From Chloroflexota bacterium (GTDB lineage: Bacteria; Chloroflexota; Dehalococcoidia; Bin125): 64,000 bases of DNA. Under the pieces are notes generated by a model. It made no database searches. It saw nothing but the letters and a program-made list of their open reading frames with translations, and was not told the origin of the DNA. A program made the translations under genes and the position numbers. How positions within the stretch are numbered: position 1 is the stretch's first letter; each line of letters starts with the position of its first letter. Shown here one piece after another: positions 17,113 through 26,736 of the stretch. Where the stretch lies: positions 105,588 through 169,587 of the forward strand of contig JAPOXK010000021.1 in NCBI GenBank assembly GCA_026707145.1. The letters are read 5' to 3'.

Positions 17113-19989
17113 TTAAAGATCTGAGTTCTTCCGCGCGGTTTTCACGTTCGCTTTTACTGCCCTCGCCGTGCGAGCCGTCTTGCGCGTGCCCTTCTTCGCG
17201 GCGCCTCGCCGGCCGCCTCGTTTGGGTTGCGACGCGCGCTCCGCGATCAGCGTGACCGCCCGCTCCAGGTCGAGTTCGGATGGGTCGAGGTCCGGCGGGA
17301 TGCGCGCGTTGATGGTGCCGTCGCTCACGTACGGTCCGTATCGTCCTTGTAGCGCTTGGATCGGTGCGCCGCTCTGCGGATGCTTGCCGATCTCCGCCAG
17401 CACCGTGGCCCGCTGTCGACGCCGAAAGCCGGTGCTGCGCGGTTCCGCTAAGAGCTCCAGTGCTCGCTCGAGGCCGATCGTGTAGATATCGTCCGTGTCC
17501 TGGAGCGATCGCGATTCCTTACCGCTTCGGACGTAGGGACCGTAGCGTCCGCTCGCAGCGATCACATCCTCGCCCGTCTTGGGGTCGCTCCCGAGCTTGC
17601 GTGGCAATGAGAGCCAGGTGAGCGCGTCCTCGATCGTGACCTCTTGCAGCTCCACCCCCTTAGGTACCGAGGCGCGTCTAGGCTTAGGCGCGTTTTTCTT
17701 CGCTCGCTTCCCATCGCTGGGAAGGTTGGGGCCGAGCTGTACGTAGGCACCGTAGCGCCCCATTTGCAAGAGTACTTCCAGGCCGCTCTCGGGGTCGCGA
17801 CCAAGTTCCCGTGGGCCCTCTAGTAGCTCTACGGCCTTGTCAATCGACAGGTCCGCTGGCGGCAACTCCCGGGGGAGCGAAACTGTGCTGCCGTTCTCGC
17901 CCTGGCCTTTCTGCAAGTAGGGACCGAAGCGCCCAATGCGCACGGTCATGGACTCGCCGCTCTGCCGGCCGTTTCCCACGGGTACGGGTATCGCGGGAAA
18001 GGCGATGTTGGGGAGCTCGTTGTCTATCCGCGGCTCGAGACCAAGCTCCTCTTCACTGCCCCGATAGAAACGCTGCAAATGTGATACGGCATCGGTCTCG
18101 CCCCTGGCGATGTCGTCCAGCGTCTCTTCCATCTGTGCCGTGAACTGTGGCTCGACGAGGTCTCCGAAGTGGCGTTCGAGTAGCTCCGTGACTGCGAACG
18201 CAAGGAAGGTGGGCGCGAGCGCGTTTCCAACCTTCATTTTGAACGCGTAGTCACGTGCTTGGATCGTGTCGAGGATCGACGCGTAGGTGCTCGGCCGTCC
18301 TAATCCCTCTTCTTCAAGGCGCTTGATGAGGCTCGCTTCCGTGAAACGCGCCGGCGGGAGCGTCTCATGCTGCTTGGGCGTAATCGCTTTGGCCTTCACG
18401 CTCTCCCCGATCGTGAACGTGGGGAGTAGCCGCTCGTTTCCGGGACGCTCATCCTCGGGATCGTCGCTGCTCTCTTGGTAAACGCGCAGGTATCCCGGGA
18501 ACAGTATTCGTTGCCCCCGCGCCTCGAAGATCGCTGGGTCGTCGACTGGTTTGCTGAGCGGCACGGTGAACTCGACCACCGTGCGTTCCAGCTTCGCGTC
18601 TGGCATCTGGCTCGCCAGGGTGCGCTGCCAGATCAGCTCGTAGAGCCGCAACTCATCATCGGAGAGCATGCCCTTGAGCTGCTGCGGGTCCCGGCGGATG
18701 TGCGTGGGCCGGATCGCTTCGTGCGCCTCTTGCGCGTTGCGGGTTTTCGAGGTGTAAAAGCGCGGTCCCTTCGCAAAGTTTTCGCCGAAACGCGCGCGGA
18801 TCACCTCCTGGGCTTCGTCGAGGGCGGAAGCCGCAAGCGTGACCGAGTCGGTTCGCATATAGGTGATCAGGCCCTCGCGCTCGGCTCCTAGGTTGATCCC
18901 CTCGTAGAGGCGCTGTGCGGCGCGCATCGTCCGCGCGGCACCGAAGCCCAGCTTGCGATTGGCTTCCTGCTGCAAGGTGGAGGTCGTGAAGGGAGCCGCC
19001 GGCTTGGACGTGACGGGCGAGGCCTTGATTTGGCTGACCGACCAAGATCCCGCTTGTAGATCGGGGATCAGCGCCCGCGCTTCCTTTTCACTGAGCGCGC
19101 GTACGCCCTTGTTTTTGAGCTTGCCCGTGGCCGGGTCGAAGTCCTTACCCGTGGGCAGACGGGCGCGGCCGAGCCGGCGCAAGGTCGTCCGGCAGCTGCC
19201 CTCCGCCGCTGTGACCGTCGCTTCAAGGTCCCAATACTCCGCCGGGTGGAAGCGCGCGCGCGCGCGCTCCCGCTGGACCAACAGCCGTACGGCGACGCTT
19301 TGTACGCGTCCTGCAGAGAGTCCGGCTTGCACCTTGCGCCACAGCAGTGGGGAAAGGCTATAGCCGAACAGGCGGTCCAAGATCCGCCGTGATTCCTGGG
19401 CCGCTACGAGGTTGCGGTCCAGCGCCCGCGGCGTTTCCAGCGCCGCCTCGATCGCTTCTGGCGTCACCTCGTGAAAAACGATGCGGTCCACGGGCACGGC
19501 GGGCTCGAGCAGCTCCAGCAGGTGCCAGCTGATACTTTCGCCCTCTCGATCCTCATCGGTCGCCAGGATCAACCTGTCTGCTTCCTTAAGTGCCTCGCGT
19601 AGGCGCTCCACATGCGAGCGTTTCTCATCCGGCACGATGTAGACCGGCTCATAGTCCGCGTCCACGTTGACGCCGAGTTCGGCCCATTTCTCTTCGCGGA
19701 TCGAAGCGGGCCGCTCATCCGCGCGGCGCGGCAGATCGCGCACATGCCCGTAGGAAGAGTCGACCAAGTACGTGTCGTCTAGGAAGCGCTCGATCGTCTC
19801 CGCCTTGGCCGGTGATTCGACGATGACCAGGTGGCGCTTACCCTTGCCTTGGCCGCTGCGACGCTTCGGGGTTCTGCGTTGGGCCGTGGTTGTGCGCGCA
19901 CGCGGCTTGGCGGCCCTCTTGGCCGCCCGCTTCGTTGATTTCCTGCGCTTCGCAGCGGTGGCTGCGCTACCTGCTCTAGACCCGGGCAT
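17113..19989 (-). CDS. topA: DNA topoisomerase I (type IA)
   Basis: TopA relaxes negative supercoils. After a Lys/Arg-rich N-terminal tail of about 50 residues comes the Toprim domain (HLVIVESPAKAETI and ATDEDREGESISWHL) and the nucleophile Y377 in GLITYMRTDSV. The C-terminus carries several topo-C repeats marked by GRYGPYV-like motifs instead of zinc fingers, and ends in another Lys/Arg-rich tail. The 958-residue length is in the usual range. ATG 19989 overlaps the dprA 3' end by 14 nt. The topA-dprA-xer order is common in bacteria. Confidence 0.97.
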   Translation of the reverse strand: MPGSRAGSAATAAKRRKSTKRAAKRAAKPRARTTTAQRRTPKRRSGQGKGKRHLVIVESPAKAETIERFLDDTYLVDSSYGHVRDLPRRADERPASIREEKWAELGVNVDADYEPVYIVPDEKRSHVERLREALKEADRLILATDEDREGESISWHLLELLEPAVPVDRIVFHEVTPEAIEAALETPRALDRNLVAAQESRRILDRLFGYSLSPLLWRKVQAGLSAGRVQSVAVRLLVQRERARARFHPAEYWDLEATVTAAEGSCRTTLRRLGRARLPTGKDFDPATGKLKNKGVRALSEKEARALIPDLQAGSWSVSQIKASPVTSKPAAPFTTSTLQQEANRKLGFGAARTMRAAQRLYEGINLGAEREGLITYMRTDSVTLAASALDEAQEVIRARFGENFAKGPRFYTSKTRNAQEAHEAIRPTHIRRDPQQLKGMLSDDELRLYELIWQRTLASQMPDAKLERTVVEFTVPLSKPVDDPAIFEARGQRILFPGYLRVYQESSDDPEDERPGNERLLPTFTIGESVKAKAITPKQHETLPPARFTEASLIKRLEEEGLGRPSTYASILDTIQARDYAFKMKVGNALAPTFLAFAVTELLERHFGDLVEPQFTAQMEETLDDIARGETDAVSHLQRFYRGSEEELGLEPRIDNELPNIAFPAIPVPVGNGRQSGESMTVRIGRFGPYLQKGQGENGSTVSLPRELPPADLSIDKAVELLEGPRELGRDPESGLEVLLQMGRYGAYVQLGPNLPSDGKRAKKNAPKPRRASVPKGVELQEVTIEDALTWLSLPRKLGSDPKTGEDVIAASGRYGPYVRSGKESRSLQDTDDIYTIGLERALELLAEPRSTGFRRRQRATVLAEIGKHPQSGAPIQALQGRYGPYVSDGTINARIPPDLDPSELDLERAVTLIAERASQPKRGGRRGAAKKGTRKTARTARAVKANVKTARKNSDL

Positions 19990-21118
19990 ACGTCATGGGA
20001 CCCACCTGGCGCACCAAGCCTTTCAGTTCGAGCATGGCTAGGGTGCTGCTAACGGTCGAGACGGGCAAGTCCGCGGCTCGCACGGCTTCATCAATGTGCA
20101 ATGGCTCATGGCTAAGCTGCTTTAAGATCAGCGACTCCGTGGGATCGTCTGGCAACACGCGAGCCAGTTCGATCTGGTGCTCGACCATCTGTAGGTTGAG
20201 CTCCTCCAAAACGTCACGGACGTTGGTCACGAGCTTCGCCATCCCTTGTTGGATCAGGGCGTTCGCCCCCTGACTGCTCGGAGATGTGATACGCCCCGGT
20301 ACGGCGAAGACCTCGCGATTTTGCGAGTTGGCCCAATTCGCGGTGTGCAACGCTCCCGATTTTTCCCCCGCTTCGATCACCAGCGTGCCGAGCGTGAGTC
20401 CGCTCAAGATGCGGTTACGGCGCGGAAAGTAGTCCGCTCGCGGCTTCACGCCTAGGGCCTGTTCAGAGATTAACGCACCTTCGTCTGCCATGCGCCGGGC
20501 GAGATCCGCGTGCTCCGGCGGGTAGATCGTGTCGAGTCCGCACGGCAGCACGGCGATGCTCCGCCCCCCTGCGTCGAGCGCCGCCTGGTGCGCGATCCCG
20601 TCGATGCCGCGGGCCAGCCCGCTCACCACCGTGATCCCGTTATGCGCTAGTTCGCGACTGAACTCCTCCGCCGTCTGGCGTCCATAAGGGGAAACTCGCC
20701 GCGTACCGACTACGGCCAGCGACCATTCATCCCGCGGAATAAGCTCGCCGCGCATGAATAGAACTGGTGGCCGCTCGTCGATCTCGCGCAAGCGCGGCGG
20801 ATAGCGAGGATCGTTCCAGGGAATCGCAGTCACTCTGGCGGCGACCAACTGCTCGATCTCGGCTTCCGGCTTGATATGAGCGCGGTGCTGCTGCAGCGAT
20901 CGGATCGTGCCGGCGTCGAGCCCGGCCGCTTGGAGCTCGCCCCCGTCTGCCTGCCAAGCGTCCTTCAGGCTGGGGAAGTGCGCCTCCAGCAGCTCCGTGC
21001 GGCGGCTACCGATCCTCGGCACCCGGGCGAAGGCGAGCCGGTGGGCCAGCTCTTCTTCCGAGATCACCGTCCTCGCTGGGGTCGCTTTGATGGTCACGCT
21101 ACGCCCCGGTCGCCGCAT
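19976..21118 (-). CDS. dprA: DNA-processing protein DprA
   Basis: DprA loads RecA on incoming single-stranded DNA. The Rossmann core is visible as VVGTRRVSPYGR, VSGLARGIDGIAHQAAL and the IAVLPCGLDTIYPPEHADL stretch. An N-terminal HhH-like region and a C-terminal winged-helix DML1-like domain (about 310-380) are present. The length is 380. ATG 21118 overlaps the upstream gene by 20 nt; GTG 21097, 1 nt after that stop, is an equally reasonable start and would remove 7 residues. Confidence 0.94.
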   Translation of the reverse strand: MRRPGRSVTIKATPARTVISEEELAHRLAFARVPRIGSRRTELLEAHFPSLKDAWQADGGELQAAGLDAGTIRSLQQHRAHIKPEAEIEQLVAARVTAIPWNDPRYPPRLREIDERPPVLFMRGELIPRDEWSLAVVGTRRVSPYGRQTAEEFSRELAHNGITVVSGLARGIDGIAHQAALDAGGRSIAVLPCGLDTIYPPEHADLARRMADEGALISEQALGVKPRADYFPRRNRILSGLTLGTLVIEAGEKSGALHTANWANSQNREVFAVPGRITSPSSQGANALIQQGMAKLVTNVRDVLEELNLQMVEHQIELARVLPDDPTESLILKQLSHEPLHIDEAVRAADLPVSTVSSTLAMLELKGLVRQVGPMTYARV

Positions 21119-22394
21119 CGTCGGTGGCGGCTGGGGCCGCGGGCGCCGGTCGGCGCACGCGCAGCTTGGCGATGCGGTGGCCCGTCATGCTCTGCACGGC
21201 GATCGTTAGGCCGTTCACTTGGACCGCGTCGCCCACGGTGGGGATCTTCCCCAGCCGCTCGAAGACGTAGCCGGCGACGGTGTCGAAGTCGCCCTCTTCA
21301 ATCTGTACCTCAAATAGCTCTTTGAGCGCGTCGATCGACGCGCGCCCGTCCAACCAGGCTTCGTGCTCCGACACCCGCACCACCGAGGAGGTGCCGGTGT
21401 CGTACTCATCCTCGATCTCTCCTACGATCTCTTCCAGCAGATCTTCCATCGTCACCAGTCCGGCCGTGCCGCCGTACTCGTCGAGGACGATCGCGATGTG
21501 CACCCGGCTGCGACGAAACTGGGCCAGCATCTCATCCAGCCTCTTGGATTCGGGCACCAGCAGCGGCCGTCGCATCAGCTCGCGTACGCTCTGACCGGGC
21601 TCTCCCGCTACCTGGGAAGCGAGGATGTCCCGCGCGTACAGCACCCCCACGACGTTGTCGATCGTTTTCTCGTAGACGGGCATGCGGGAGACGCCGCGCT
21701 GCACTGCCGTCTCGGCGGCGGCGCTCAGGCTGGACTCCATTTCGATGGCTACGATATCCGGTCGCGGGACCATCGCTTCCCGTACGGCCGTCTCCCCGAT
21801 CTCGAAGACGCCGCGGATCATCTCGCGCTCGTCGGCCTCAATGCCGTCGCCGCTTTCTTCACGCGCCAGCAGCAACTCTAGTGGTTCCGGCTCCATAGGA
21901 CTGCGCGCCGTCGCGCGTGTGATCGGCCGCGCGAGGGCGGCGGGGGCTTCGAACACCGCCGCGGGAACCCGGAAAACGACTTGGAAGCGACGCATCGTTG
22001 GCGCCAGGCGCAAGCCGAACCCTTCGGGACTTGTCTCTGCCAGCCGGCGGGGTACCGCCTGCAGCAGCGCGACCACCACGAAGCCGATCGCCGCCGTCCC
22101 CAAGACCACCTGCCAGCTGAATTCGACTTCTCGCGCGAGCAGGTAGATGGCTGCTGCGAGCCCCGTGACGACCGTAAGGCTGCGGCCGAGCGCGAACGAG
22201 CCCAGCGCGCGCTCGCGCTCCTGGATCACGTTGTGTAGCCAGCGGGCGCGAGGATTATCCGGCTCCTTGTCCAACAGTAGCCGCGCTCGTGAGCGGCTCA
22301 CGCTGATCACGCCGACCTCGGCGCTGGCGAGCAGGACCAGGAGCGCCGTCGAGGCGATGAGGACGGCCACCGCTACGATCGACCCGCCGCTCAC
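21099..22394 (-). CDS. CNNM/CorC-type membrane protein (hemolysin family)
   Basis: This 431-residue protein has an N-terminal DUF21 membrane domain (first helix at residues 5-27, further hydrophobic stretches to about 125), a CBS pair (about 185-315, with [11 protein letters not shown] and [20 protein letters not shown]) and a C-terminal CorC_HlyC domain. Family members are linked to magnesium and cobalt homeostasis; older names call them hemolysins without good reason. The GTG start overlaps the glmU stop by 4 nt. Confidence 0.9.
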   Translation of the reverse strand: MSGGSIVAVAVLIASTALLVLLASAEVGVISVSRSRARLLLDKEPDNPRARWLHNVIQERERALGSFALGRSLTVVTGLAAAIYLLAREVEFSWQVVLGTAAIGFVVVALLQAVPRRLAETSPEGFGLRLAPTMRRFQVVFRVPAAVFEAPAALARPITRATARSPMEPEPLELLLAREESGDGIEADEREMIRGVFEIGETAVREAMVPRPDIVAIEMESSLSAAAETAVQRGVSRMPVYEKTIDNVVGVLYARDILASQVAGEPGQSVRELMRRPLLVPESKRLDEMLAQFRRSRVHIAIVLDEYGGTAGLVTMEDLLEEIVGEIEDEYDTGTSSVVRVSEHEAWLDGRASIDALKELFEVQIEEGDFDTVAGYVFERLGKIPTVGDAVQVNGLTIAVQSMTGHRIAKLRVRRPAPAAPAATDDAATGA

Positions 22395-23746
22395 GGTCGT
22401 TCCTCCGCCGCTGGCGTTTTCCGCACCCGGCGCGCCGGATTCCCGATCACTCGCCCGCCCGCCTCCACGGACTTGTTCACCACCGAGCCCGCGCCCGTCG
22501 ATACCCCGTCGCCCAGCTCGATAGGTGCGATCAGCAATGTGTCGCTGCCGATGAAGGCTTGCTGGCCGATCACAGTGCGGTGTTTCGTTCTCCCGTCGAA
22601 GTTACAGGTGATCACACCGGCGCCGATGTTGGTCTCCGCTCCCACCTCCGCATCGCCCACGTAGGAGAAATGTCCCATCCGCACGTTCCTGTGCAGACGA
22701 GCATTCTTGACTTCCGCGTGTGTTCCGATGTGCACGCCGTCGTCCAGCACGCTGCCGGGGCGGATCGTGCTGTACGGACCCACTGTTACCTCCGCGCCCA
22801 ACACCGCGCCTTCCAACGTGCAGCTTTCCAGTCGGCAGCCATCGCCGAGTTGGCAGTTGCGTACTACGGCATTGGGGCCGAGCGCGCAGCGTTCGCCCAC
22901 CACCGTCGAGCCGCGCAGATGTGTTCCCGGTTCCAGCACGGTGTCACCGTGGATGACGACGTCCGCGTCGATGTACGTCGTTCCTGGATCCACGATCGAC
23001 ACGCCCTGGGTAAGCCAATGCTCTTGAATACGGCGCCGCATGAGGTGCTCCGCACGCATGAGATCCGCCAGGTCTTCGACGTTGATACGCCCGTCCGGCG
23101 CTGGCACGGGGACGGGCAGCGCGCCGCCTTCTCCTGCCGCGACCGTGACCGCATCCGTCAGATAGATCTCGCCGCTCGTGCTCGGGGCCAGCGTGGCGAG
23201 CGTGTGCCAGAGCCACGATCCTTCGAACGCGTAGATCCCCAGGTTGACCTCGCGAATCGCGGCCGTGGCCGCATCAGCGTCCGCTTCTTCGACGATCGCC
23301 GCAATGCCTCCCGTTTCGCTGCGCACAACGCGGCCCATGTTGTGTGGGTCTGGCACTTCGGCCGTCGCCACGGCTGCGGATGCGGCGTCTGCCTCGATCA
23401 CGGTGCGCAATTGGTCGGCGTTCACAAGGGGTATATCGCCATTCACCACCAGCACCCGCCCGTCGCCCGCGATGGCGCGAGCTTGCAGCGTGGCGTGGCC
23501 GGTGCCTCGCGGTTCGGCCTGCGTGGCGTATGCCACGTAGGGCGCCTGTCCACATCCCTCCACGGCGGCGCGTACCGCTGCGCCATTGTGTCCGGTGACG
23601 ACCACCGTTCGCTCAACGCCCGCCTCCCGCAGCGCGTGTAGCACATGGAGGACCATGGCCCGGCCGCACACAGGCTGGAGCACCTTCGGCAACGCCGAAC
23701 GCATGCGCGTCCCCGCGCCTGCCGCCAACACAATGGCGGCCGTCAC
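22391..23746 (-). CDS. glmU: Bifunctional GlmU (glucosamine-1-P acetyltransferase / GlcNAc-1-P uridylyltransferase)
   Basis: GlmU makes UDP-GlcNAc from glucosamine-1-phosphate. The N-terminal pyrophosphorylase domain begins VLAAGAGTRMRSALPK and contains VNGDIPLV. The C-terminal half is a left-handed beta-helix of hexapeptide repeats with the acetyltransferase segment GHFSYVGDAEVGAETNIGAG. The length is 451 (E. coli 456). The start is GTG 23746. It is the first gene of the long minus-strand run, opposite alaS. Confidence 0.96.
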   Translation of the reverse strand: MTAAIVLAAGAGTRMRSALPKVLQPVCGRAMVLHVLHALREAGVERTVVVTGHNGAAVRAAVEGCGQAPYVAYATQAEPRGTGHATLQARAIAGDGRVLVVNGDIPLVNADQLRTVIEADAASAAVATAEVPDPHNMGRVVRSETGGIAAIVEEADADAATAAIREVNLGIYAFEGSWLWHTLATLAPSTSGEIYLTDAVTVAAGEGGALPVPVPAPDGRINVEDLADLMRAEHLMRRRIQEHWLTQGVSIVDPGTTYIDADVVIHGDTVLEPGTHLRGSTVVGERCALGPNAVVRNCQLGDGCRLESCTLEGAVLGAEVTVGPYSTIRPGSVLDDGVHIGTHAEVKNARLHRNVRMGHFSYVGDAEVGAETNIGAGVITCNFDGRTKHRTVIGQQAFIGSDTLLIAPIELGDGVSTGAGSVVNKSVEAGGRVIGNPARRVRKTPAAEERP

Positions 23747-24086
23747 GGGTAACGCCGAACTGTGACTGGGGCGCTGCCGGCGCTCTCTTGTCGCGCTACC
23801 TGTGGGTGAGATGCCGTCAGGCTCACGCTGCGCGAAGCGCTACTTGATGGAGGACTAGAAGGGATGTCGGACGAATCCAAGCGTTTCTTACTGCAGGCTC
23901 GACCAGGGGCTGCTCGTCCTGGTTTGCACTTGTTCTTTCACGCTAAGAACTCTCGCGCTGAGCTGTCAACCGGAGAGGGCTTCTGGGAACGTGCGCATGC
24001 GCGCGAGCTTCAAGGAGATCGGTGTTTATACTGAGCTAGATGCGCCGGCGGGGGCGCGCTCGAAGAGGACGCCACCGGGCACACGC
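23747..24086. other. Divergent intergenic region between glmU and alaS
   Basis: This 340-bp stretch separates the minus-strand run from the plus-strand run and must hold promoters for both. The only promoter element I can name is a TATACT box at 24027-24032 facing alaS. A 56-codon open frame lies at 23864-24034 (+) with a GGAGG-like sequence upstream but no recognisable product. I see no T-box signature. Confidence 0.5.
24027..24032 (+). promoter_or_regulatory. Possible -10 box of the alaS promoter
   Basis: TATACT lies 55 nt before the alaS ATG. No good -35 is seen 16-18 nt upstream. If this is used, the transcript would begin near 24039, which supports the 24087 start and excludes an earlier in-frame ATG at 23991. 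Confidence 0.3.
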
Positions 24087-26732
24087 ATGGACGCCAGCGA
24101 GATCCGTCGTCGTTTCCTCGATCACTTTGTTCGGTACGGCCACCTGGAAGTTGCGAGCGCACCGCTTGTTGCACCCGGCGATCCGACGCTGCTCTTCACC
24201 AGCGCCGGAATGGTTCCCTTCAAGCCGTACTTCATCGGCCAGGCGGCGCCGCCTCGCCCGCGCTTGGCTTCGATCCAGAAGTGCTTCCGTACTACCGATA
24301 TCGATGAGGTCGGTGATGACTCGCATCTCACGTTCTTCGAGATGCTCGGGAACTTTTCGTTCGGGGATTACTTCAAAGCAGAGGCCCAAGCCTTCGCTTG
24401 GGAGCTGGTGACGCAAGAGCTGGGCATCTCTGCGGATCGTCTTGTGACAACGATCTTTCATGACGACGAGGAGGCCTTCGAGGGATGGCGCAAGCTGGGC
24501 GTTCCGGCGAGCAAGATCTATCGCTACGGCAAGGCGGAAGGGAACTACTGGTCCGCTGGCGTCGATGGTCCCTGCGGCCCCTGCTCTGAGATCTACTACG
24601 ACTTTGGACCTGAGACGGACGGGGATCAAAACTCCGAGCCTCGCGACGAAACGGGCCGCTACCTCGAGATCTGGAACCTCGTTTTCATGCAGTTCCTCCA
24701 AGGATCCGATGGCAGCGAAACGCCTCTGCCCGCTAAGAACATCGACACCGGCGCCGGTCTGGAGCGCTGGGCCATGGTCATGCAAGGCAAGCGCAACGTC
24801 TATGAGACCGACCTCTTCGCTCCTCTCCTCACCTACATTGCTGGCCGCTGTGGGCGGGAATACGCCTCGGTCGGCGCCGACGACCAACGTGCTCTGCGCG
24901 TCGTTGCCGAGCACGGACGCGCCATGACCTTTTTGGCTGCGGACGGCGTTCTGCCGAGCAACGAAGGCCGAGGCTATGTGCTACGCCGCCTGATCCGGCG
25001 CGCCCTCTACATGGCCCACACCCTAGAAATCAACGATGCGCTGCTTCCGGACGTTGCGGCGCGCGTCCGTGAGCGGATGGGCCAAGCCTATCCCGAGCTC
25101 CAGGAGAACGCGGCGCTAGTGGCGCAGGTCCTCGGACAGGAAGAGGAGCGGTTCCGCCGGACGCTCGCGACGGGTCAACGCTTACTGGACGAGCAGATCC
25201 TTCCGGATCTCGTCCGCGCCGGGAACCGGCTTATCCCTGGGGATACGCTCTTTCGCCTCTACGATACATACGGGTTCCCGCCCGACCTTACACGAGAGAT
25301 CGCGGCTCGCGCGGGCTTCGGCGTCGACGAGGCTGGCTTCGAGGTCGCCATGGCCGAGCAGCGTGCGCGCGGCCGTGCCACGGCCGAGTTCCGCGTCGCT
25401 GCAGACGATGCCGCCTACGCCGAGATCGGCGGCGCTTCCACGTTCCTCGGCTACGGACACACCGCCCATCCGGCCAGCGTGGTGGCCTTGGTCCGAGACG
25501 GCCGGCGAGTCGATGAAGCCGCACTCGGCGCGCCCTTGGACGTCGTCCTCGACCAGACGCCCTTCTATCCGGAAGGAGGTGGGCAGGTGGGAGATGTCGG
25601 GCGCTTGGTCTGGCCTGAGGGCGAGCTTCGCGTCGACGATACTCAAGCCTATGGCGACCTGATCGCGCACCGAGGAGAGGTCGTACGAGGTGCCTTGCGC
25701 GTGGGAAACGCGGTGCAAGCGCTCGTCGATGGAGATCGGCGGCGTGACACGATGCGTAACCACACCGCGACGCACCTCCTCCACGCGGCGTTGCGCGAGG
25801 TCCTTGGTGATCACGTTCGCCAGGGTGGCTCGCTTGTCGCCCCGGACCGGCTCCGCTTTGACTATACGCAGTCCCAAGCTCCTCGTGACGAACAGTTGGC
25901 CGAGGTCCAACGGTTGATCAGGACGCGTATCCGCGAGGACTTGCCGGTTGGCGCCGATGCGATGTCCTTTGAGGATGCCGTCGCGTCTGGCGCCATGGCG
26001 ATCTTCGGCGAGAAATACGGCGCCGATGTGCGCGTCGTCCATGTTTGTGATCCTGATCCGGCCGTGCACGATTGTTTCAGTAAGGAGCTCTGCGGCGGTA
26101 CGCACGCGCCGACGACGGGTTACATCGGGGCCTTCCAGATCATCGCGGAGGGAAGCGTCGGCGCCGGCTTGCGTCGTATCGAGGCTCTCACCGGGGCTGC
26201 TGCCGATGCTTGGCGTGAGAAGCGACTTCAAATCCTCACGGATGTCGCGGGTTCGCTCCGTGTCGCACCAGTCGAGGTTCCGGCCCGTCTCGCAGCACTC
26301 CAGAGCGAGCTCGACGACGCGCGCCGCCAACTCGCTGCTGTGGAGCGGCAAGCCGGCGCTGGTTCGGCCGAGAGGCTCGTCGACCTGGCGCAGGAGGTCG
26401 ACGGCGTCAGACTGGTCGTCGGTCGTGTCGATGCCGCATCTACGGACGCACTCCGCCAAATCGGCGACGCCGTTCGCAAGCGGCTCGGGAGTGGGGTGAT
26501 CGTGCTCGGCGCCGTCGCGAAGGAGAAACCGGTCTTCGTTGCGATGGTCTCCGAGGATCTCGTCGCAAGCGGACTGCACGCCGGCAAGCTGATCAAAGAT
26601 GTGGCGGCCGTTGCCGGCGGCGGCGGCGGCGGCCGGCCAGAGATGGCACAGGCGGGCGGGAGGGACGCGGCCCGTTTGGACGCCGCGCTCGCCACGGCGG
26701 TGGCGGGCGTGCGGAGTCAGCGCAGTCCCTGA
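24087..26732 (+). CDS. alaS: Alanine--tRNA ligase
   Basis: AlaRS charges tRNA-Ala. The class II catalytic domain starts right at the N-terminus (EIRRRFLDHFVRYGHLEV, then FTSAGMVPFKPYF). The editing domain has HTATHLLHAALREV and the CGGTH zinc-site motif, and the C-Ala domain ends in a Gly-rich segment (GGGGGGRPEMAQAGG). The length of 881 residues matches the family (E. coli 876). ATG 24087 is chosen because the conserved N-terminus begins there; the open frame extends 96 nt further but shows no similarity. Confidence 0.97.
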   Translation: MDASEIRRRFLDHFVRYGHLEVASAPLVAPGDPTLLFTSAGMVPFKPYFIGQAAPPRPRLASIQKCFRTTDIDEVGDDSHLTFFEMLGNFSFGDYFKAEAQAFAWELVTQELGISADRLVTTIFHDDEEAFEGWRKLGVPASKIYRYGKAEGNYWSAGVDGPCGPCSEIYYDFGPETDGDQNSEPRDETGRYLEIWNLVFMQFLQGSDGSETPLPAKNIDTGAGLERWAMVMQGKRNVYETDLFAPLLTYIAGRCGREYASVGADDQRALRVVAEHGRAMTFLAADGVLPSNEGRGYVLRRLIRRALYMAHTLEINDALLPDVAARVRERMGQAYPELQENAALVAQVLGQEEERFRRTLATGQRLLDEQILPDLVRAGNRLIPGDTLFRLYDTYGFPPDLTREIAARAGFGVDEAGFEVAMAEQRARGRATAEFRVAADDAAYAEIGGASTFLGYGHTAHPASVVALVRDGRRVDEAALGAPLDVVLDQTPFYPEGGGQVGDVGRLVWPEGELRVDDTQAYGDLIAHRGEVVRGALRVGNAVQALVDGDRRRDTMRNHTATHLLHAALREVLGDHVRQGGSLVAPDRLRFDYTQSQAPRDEQLAEVQRLIRTRIREDLPVGADAMSFEDAVASGAMAIFGEKYGADVRVVHVCDPDPAVHDCFSKELCGGTHAPTTGYIGAFQIIAEGSVGAGLRRIEALTGAAADAWREKRLQILTDVAGSLRVAPVEVPARLAALQSELDDARRQLAAVERQAGAGSAERLVDLAQEVDGVRLVVGRVDAASTDALRQIGDAVRKRLGSGVIVLGAVAKEKPVFVAMVSEDLVASGLHAGKLIKDVAAVAGGGGGGRPEMAQAGGRDAARLDAALATAVAGVRSQRSP

Positions 26733-26736
26733 TCCG

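Noticed and set aside
23864..24034. 56-codon open frame upstream of alaS
   Set aside because: It has a GGAGG upstream but no recognisable family, lies in a promoter region and could be chance.
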